Shown here one piece after another: positions 29,249-29,293 of a DNA stretch of 29,293 bases. This DNA is from a virus: positions 1 to 29,293 of the IMG/VR virus record IMGVR_UViG_3300030098_001867. One strand, written 5' to 3'. The notes under the pieces are model-generated. The model made no database searches. It worked only from the letters and a program-made list of their open reading frames with translations, and was not told where the DNA came from. Each line of letters starts with the position of its first letter. The stretch's first letter is position 1. Both the position numbers and the translations under genes were made by a program.

Positions 29249-29264
29249 GGTTGATTGGTTGATT
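29249..29264 (+). repeat. Tandem repeat (GGTTGATT)2 next to a TTTATAAA palindrome
   Basis: GGTTGATT occurs twice head to tail, preceded by a partial copy (TGGTTG, 29243-29248) and followed at once by the 10-bp palindrome ATTTATAAAT (29262-29271). It lies in the 146-base intergenic region between the leftward early genes and whatever starts at the right window edge. An operator or origin-like element is possible; two copies are too few to call iterons. Confidence 0.5.
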
Positions 29265-29281
29265 TATAAATTAACATCAAC

Positions 29282-29293
29282 ATGGATACCCCT
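29282..29293 (+). CDS. Possible start of a rightward gene at the window edge (partial)
   Basis: ATGGATACCCCT (M-D-T-P) runs off the window end, preceded by the -10-like TATAAA at 29265-29270 but by no recognisable ribosome binding site. With the leftward promoter opposite it, this would be a divergent control region. Only four codons are visible, so the call is weak. Confidence 0.15.

Noticed and set aside
1-29293. tRNA genes, CRISPR arrays, insertion sequences, integrase or att sites
   Set aside because: None seen by reading both strands; tRNAs cannot be excluded with certainty without a covariance search, but there is hardly any free space for one.

Overview
This window is part of a tailed double-stranded DNA phage genome (Caudoviricetes). 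I infer a podovirus-like, short-tailed phage of a Gram-negative, probably marine, proteobacterium. A head-tail adaptor-like protein, a tail/stabilisation-like protein and three consecutive ejection-type proteins (one of 2045 residues) argue for the short tail. A candidate outer-membrane spanin lipoprotein and a sigma-54 activator argue for a Gram-negative host that has RpoN. No terminase, portal, capsid, integrase, RNA polymerase, tRNA or CRISPR array is visible, so the window covers only part of the genome.

Layout: two long convergent gene blocks. Bases 1-14166 (plus strand) carry late genes: the tail end of an upstream gene, two low-complexity proteins, a compact lysis cassette (two holin-like membrane peptides and an overlapping lipoprotein at 2.0-2.9 kb), then adaptor, tail/stabilisation protein, a small fibre-like protein, and the internal/ejection proteins ending with a giant protein that holds an HELAH zinc-peptidase motif. 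The blocks meet at about 14.2 kb, where a hairpin with a T-tract terminates the leftward transcript.

Bases 14260-29135 (minus strand) carry early and replication genes, packed with 4-bp ATGA overlaps. Right to left they are: a cluster of small unknown proteins (29.1-23.2 kb) with an HNH endonuclease and a DUF932 protein; a stand-alone sigma-54 activator ATPase (22448-23167) lacking receiver and HTH domains; small unknowns, including a ribbon-helix-helix candidate and a 31-residue hydrophobic peptide; a recombination/replication set (PD-(D/E)XK nuclease with four-cysteine cluster, Sak4-like ATPase, ssDNA-binding-like protein); a family A DNA polymerase with a UDG-like N-terminal domain; and a DUF3987-type ATPase.

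The most interesting reading is regulatory. Directly after the sigma-54 activator gene, in one of the few real intergenic gaps, lies TTGGCATGCAAGTTGCT, a -24/-12 promoter with exact GG-N10-GC spacing, pointing at the replication block. A plausible sigma-70 promoter (TTGACA-N17-CATCAT) sits at the right end. I infer a cascade: host sigma-70 reads the early genes, the phage ATPase is made, and it opens host sigma-54 polymerase on the phage's own promoter to switch on replication genes, which end at the 14.2 kb terminator. This is a hypothesis from sequence only; no search or alignment was run.

There is no gene-free stretch over 300 bases. The largest gaps are 19008-19177 and 29136-29281, and both are described.
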